From Ferdinandcohnia humi_A (lineage in GTDB: Bacteria; Bacillota; Bacilli; Bacillales; Bacillaceae_L): a DNA stretch of 64,000 nt. The position numbers and the translations under genes are program-made. The notes beneath the pieces are model-generated. The model searched no databases. It worked only from the letters and a program-made list of their open reading frames with translations, and was not told the DNA's origin. Position 1 is the first letter of the stretch. Each line of letters starts with the position of its first letter. The stretch lies in assembly GCA_047608075.1 (NCBI GenBank), contig JBLKRX010000002.1, forward strand, positions 62,001 through 126,000, in the 5' to 3' direction. Below are positions 60,666-64,000 of this stretch, one piece after another.

Positions 60666-61793
60666 TTATTCTAAGAAGTCTTTAAGACGTTTACTACGGC
60701 TTGGATGGCGTAGTTTACGAAGTGCCTTGGCTTCGATTTGACGGATACGTTCTCGAGTTACACCAAATACCTTACCAACTTCCTCGAGCGTTCTTGTGCG
60801 ACCATCATCTAAACCAAATCGTAGACGTAGCACATTTTCTTCTCTGTCAGTTAATGTGTCTAGTACATCTTCAAGCTGTTCTTTTAGCAATTCATATGCA
60901 GCATGTTCAGATGGAGAAGTAGCATCCTGATCTTCGATAAAATCGCCTAGATGTGAATCATCTTCCTCACCAATAGGTGTTTCTAGGGAAACTGGTTCTT
61001 GTGCAATCTTTAAAATTTCACGAACCTTTTCAGGAGTTAAATCCATATCTTCAGCAATTTCTTCAGGTGTTGGTTCACGTCCTAGATCTTGAAGTAGCTG
61101 ACGCTGTACACGGATAAGCTTATTTATTGTCTCTACCATGTGAACTGGGATACGAATTGTTCTTGCTTGGTCAGCAATTGCACGAGTAATTGCCTGACGG
61201 ATCCACCATGTTGCATACGTACTAAATTTAAAGCCTTTGCGATAATCAAATTTCTCGACAGCTTTAATAAGTCCCATATTACCCTCTTGAATTAAATCAA
61301 GGAATAACATTCCACGTCCAACATAACGCTTAGCAATACTAACTACTAGTCTTAAGTTCGCCTCTGCAAGTCGACGTTTTGCTTCCTCATCACCTTGTTC
61401 AATTCTCTCAGCTAATTGAATCTCATCATCTGCTGAAAGAAGGTCCACACGCCCAATTTCTTTTAAGTACATTCTTACAGGGTCATTTATTTTTACTCCT
61501 GGAGGAACACTTAGGTCATTTAAGTCAAACTCTTCTTCCTTGGCTAACTCATGAATCTTTGGATCGTCATCGTCGTCATCATCTTCGCTTTCGCCTATTA
61601 ATTCAACCCCCTGCTCACCAAGGAACTCATAATATTCATCAAGCTGGTCTGATTCTACCTCAAAGCCAGACATACGTTCAGCGATTTCTTCATATGTCAA
61701 TACACCGCGTTTTTTACCTAATTCTGCTAACTGATCTTTAACCTGTTCAATTGTTAAATCTGTTTCAACTTCTTTTGACTTTTCAGCCATTTG
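60666..61793 (-). CDS. rpoD: Primary sigma factor SigA (RpoD)
   Basis: About 375 residues; start at 61793 after GGAAGGAGGGG. N-terminal region 1.1 is short and acidic (EDDDDDDDP run), followed by regions 1.2 (DDEIQLAERIEQG), 2 (RYVGRGMLFLDLIQEGNMGL, YATWWIRQ), 3 and 4 (RERIRQIEAKALRKLRHPSR). Directs RNA polymerase to housekeeping promoters. Lies downstream of dnaG as the macromolecular synthesis operon. Confidence 0.97.
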   Translation of the reverse strand, partial: QMAEKSKEVETDLTIEQVKDQLAELGKKRGVLTYEEIAERMSGFEVESDQLDEYYEFLGEQGVELIGESEDDDDDDDPKIHELAKEEEFDLNDLSVPPGVKINDPVRMYLKEIGRVDLLSADDEIQLAERIEQGDEEAKRRLAEANLRLVVSIAKRYVGRGMLFLDLIQEGNMGLIKAVEKFDYRKGFKFSTYATWWIRQAITRAIADQARTIRIPVHMVETINKLIRVQRQLLQDLGREPTPEEIAEDMDLTPEKVREILKIAQEPVSLETPIGEEDDSHLGDFIEDQDATSPSEHAAYELLKEQLEDVLDTLTDREENVLRLRFGLDDGRTRTLEEVGKVFGVTRERIRQIEAKALRKLRHPSRSKRLKDFLE

Positions 61794-61846
61794 TTCCCCT
61801 CCTTCCAAACTAGTAAGCCATAGAGGTTTTTAAACTGCCCTATTGG

Positions 61847-63655
61847 TTATTTTAATGCTTTTTTCATTTGAATAATTTCCATTGCAATCGTCGCAGCTTT
61901 TCGATAATCCTTTTCTCGTTCAGCCTCAAGTTTTGCAGTTTCTTTTTCTTTTATCATTGACAACTTTTGATGTTTCAACACCTGTTTAATATAATCCATT
62001 AAGACCGAGTCCATTACCTCTTCACTGACCGAAATCATTGCAATCTCCGATACTATTCGTTTTAGATTTTCATCATGAATCCGGGTAATAAACGTACTAA
62101 TATCTGGTTCATGTCCCTCTTCATAGAAGGCATATAAATACGTAACAATTGCTTTATGATCCTCAATATTGAAATTAGCCTCAAGGTGATCATATACCTT
62201 ATCAGCAATCTCTCTATTACGTAGCATATGTGCAATCAAAAATCGCTCAGCATTATGAAAAGCAGGTAACAATTTCGTAGATACGATAGTTTTCGCTATT
62301 GCATTATTTCTATTCCAGGAGTTAGTATCCTTTTTCTTCCGTTCTGCTTTATAGTACTGAAGCTGCTGTTGCTTGAGGGCATCAAGTGAAATCGAAAATT
62401 CGCTTGCTAATTGGCGTAGATAGTGATCTCTTTCAACAGCTTTTTCTAATGAGGAAATTTCTCTTACTACTTCTTCGATATAACGAATCCGTTCTCCTTC
62501 ATTCTGAAGGTTTTTTCCTCTTCTTAAATATTGCATTTTAAAAGCCATTATTGTAAGACTTGCCCCTATTACATCATTTTTAAACTTATCTTTACCAAAT
62601 TTATTGATGTAGTCATCAGGGTCCATACCATCTGGCATTCTTGCTATCTTCACATAACAGCCTGCTTCAGTAAGCATATCAGAAGCACGTAGAGCAGCAT
62701 TAAGCCCAGCCTGGTCTGAGTCGTAGCAGATAATGACGGATTCCACATTTCTACGAATAATCTTCACATGCTCATCAGTAAGTGAAGTTCCCATGGTACC
62801 AATCGAATATGGAACATCTGCTTTGTCAGATGCAATTACATCAGCAAACCCTTCAAAAAGAACGACTTGTTGATGTTTTCGGATATGCAGTCTAGCTTGA
62901 TGGAAATTATAAAGTGTCTTACTTTTATTGAAAATGATTGACTCAGGACTATTTAAATATTTTGGTTCCTGAGACTTGTCAAGTACCCTGCCAGAAAAAG
63001 CAATTGTTTTTCCTTGATGATCCCAAATTGGGAACATAATGCGGTTTCTAAATCGATCAAAGAAAGTACCAGCGTTTTCTTTCTTGATTAGCAATCCAGC
63101 TCGTTCCATTAATTCAAGCCTAAATCCTCGCTTTTGGAGAAATTTAGTGGCGAAATCCCATGAATCTAAAGAATATCCGATCTCGAACTTTTCAATTATT
63201 TCACGGGTGAAACCTCTATCCGTAAGATAGTCTAAAGCAGGTTGGCCTTCCTTTGTATTAAGTAATAGGTGATGGTAGAATTTCTTGAGCAGTTCATGCG
63301 CTTCTAACATTATTGATGCATCACTGTTTTTGTCTGAAATTGAAGTGGGCTGATCAAAATCAGATAGATCAATATTAGCTTTTTTCGCTAAATTTATGGC
63401 AGCCTCTGAAAAAGAATATCCTTCTAGGTCCATTAAGAAAGAAAATACATTTCCACCAGCTCCGCATCCGAAACAATGAAAGATTTGTTTATCGGGTGAA
63501 ACAGAGAAAGAAGGAGTATTTTCACCGTGAAATGGACATAATCCGAAATAATTTCTACCTTGCTTCTTCAATTGAACATATTCACTAATGACATCAACAA
63601 TGTCTACAGATATACGAATTTTTTCGATTGTTTCCTCGGGAATTCGATATCCCAT
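61847..63655 (-). CDS. dnaG: DNA primase
   Basis: About 602 residues. CHC2 zinc finger (CPFHGENTPSF...CFGCGAGG) at residues about 37-60, TOPRIM catalytic core (LFEGFADVIAS, YDSDQAG) near 255-310 and a C-terminal DnaB-interacting domain. Makes RNA primers at the replication fork. The start at 63655 (MGYRIPEETIEKIR) is preferred over 63664. It is followed by rpoD after 53 bases. Confidence 0.96.
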   Translation of the reverse strand: MGYRIPEETIEKIRISVDIVDVISEYVQLKKQGRNYFGLCPFHGENTPSFSVSPDKQIFHCFGCGAGGNVFSFLMDLEGYSFSEAAINLAKKANIDLSDFDQPTSISDKNSDASIMLEAHELLKKFYHHLLLNTKEGQPALDYLTDRGFTREIIEKFEIGYSLDSWDFATKFLQKRGFRLELMERAGLLIKKENAGTFFDRFRNRIMFPIWDHQGKTIAFSGRVLDKSQEPKYLNSPESIIFNKSKTLYNFHQARLHIRKHQQVVLFEGFADVIASDKADVPYSIGTMGTSLTDEHVKIIRRNVESVIICYDSDQAGLNAALRASDMLTEAGCYVKIARMPDGMDPDDYINKFGKDKFKNDVIGASLTIMAFKMQYLRRGKNLQNEGERIRYIEEVVREISSLEKAVERDHYLRQLASEFSISLDALKQQQLQYYKAERKKKDTNSWNRNNAIAKTIVSTKLLPAFHNAERFLIAHMLRNREIADKVYDHLEANFNIEDHKAIVTYLYAFYEEGHEPDISTFITRIHDENLKRIVSEIAMISVSEEVMDSVLMDYIKQVLKHQKLSMIKEKETAKLEAEREKDYRKAATIAMEIIQMKKALK

Positions 63656-63691
63656 TATTAACATCTCCGCGTACTAAAAAATATTCTCTAT

Positions 63692-64000
63692 TTAGTTGTT
63701 GAATCCTGCAAGATTCGACAATATTTTTTCAAAAACTTTGTTAAAATGATACCTGTGATCTTCTGTAAATGGTTTGGGGCCCTTTGAATACGTTCCACTT
63801 CTTCTATCTTTTGCTGAAAGGTAGCGTAAATGAAGAATATGATCCATATTTTCTTCTTCAAACTCATTACCACGTGGAGAAATAGCAATCACTCCCTTAT
63901 TTACTAAGATACTTGCTAATCCTATATCCTGTGTGATCACAATATCTTGTCTCCTTGCATGATTCATAATATAAAGATCTGCTGCTTCTTTATCTGAATC
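63692..64000 (-). CDS. yqxD: YqxD/YaiI family (DUF188, UPF0178) protein, N-terminus outside the window
   Basis: 103 visible residues; the frame is open to base 64000 and begins with DSDKEAADLYIMNHA. The ITQDIGLASILVNKG and DRRSGTYSKGPKPFTEDHRYHFNKVFEKIL motifs are diagnostic. Precedes dnaG as in B. subtilis. The family has a PIN-like fold; function unknown. Confidence 0.88.
   Translation of the reverse strand, partial: DSDKEAADLYIMNHARRQDIVITQDIGLASILVNKGVIAISPRGNEFEEENMDHILHLRYLSAKDRRSGTYSKGPKPFTEDHRYHFNKVFEKILSNLAGFNN

Overview
The window is chromosomal DNA of a low-GC, endospore-forming Bacillaceae. Evidence: a SigA-type sigma factor, a complete comG competence operon, a GerA/SpoVAF-type germination protein, LTA synthase, gamma-D-glutamyl endopeptidase and a SinR-type biofilm repressor. 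Gene order follows, from memory, the Bacillus subtilis yqx-yqf-yqg-yqh region (dnaG, sigA, cccA, trmK, ispH, nfo, zur, ispG, sodA, pbpA, pst, glcK, yqgS, comG, yqzE, sin). It is not B. subtilis: there are insertions, dispersed repeats and a different sin locus. Genus is not resolved. No rRNA, tRNA, CRISPR array, prophage or complete insertion sequence was seen.

Layout. 1-2.4 kb: head of an exopolysaccharide operon leaving the left edge (Wzz/CpsC-like first gene), two XRE regulators with SinR/SlrR architecture, two small genes (zinc-ribbon, DUF5658) and a series of GTTCTTT/AAAGAAC operator-like palindromes. 2.4-10 kb: two lipoproteins, YqzG, a DUF2512 protein, a lone moaA, a Gly/Tyr/Pro-rich mini-protein, YqzE, shikimate kinase, an S33 peptidase and an M32 carboxypeptidase. 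10.2-14.3 kb: comGG to comGA. 14.8-31 kb: a SufR-like regulator, then the yqgY-yqgN block (methyltransferase, MBL hydrolase, YqgV, YqgU, YqgT, LTA synthase, glucokinase, YqgQ, spore GerA protein, rhomboid GluP, DUF92, 5-formyl-THF cyclo-ligase) and rpmG. 31-45 kb: yqzD-yqzC, pstSCAB-phoU with a PhoP box, two 52-bp-period repeat arrays, pbpA, a YqgE transporter, sodA, yqgC and an Na/Pi cotransporter. 45-57.7 kb: yqfZ-ispG, yqfX, the zur-zurM-zurA zinc operon, yqfU, yqfT, nfo, cshB, yqfQ, ispH, yqfO-trmK. 57.9-64 kb: cccA, an acyl-CoA dehydrogenase, a membrane protein, rpoD, dnaG and truncated yqxD.

The genes are mostly housekeeping and work in small sets: envelope building (pbpA, yqgS, yqgT), isoprenoid synthesis (ispG, ispH), phosphate uptake (pst, nptA, phoU), zinc uptake (zur), DNA uptake (comG) and macromolecular synthesis (dnaG-rpoD). 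The accessory character lies in the sin/eps end and in noncoding structure: seven copies of a terminator-containing interspersed repeat, two other inverted-repeat elements, two 52-bp arrays upstream of pstS and a 20-bp helically phased array beyond ispH.
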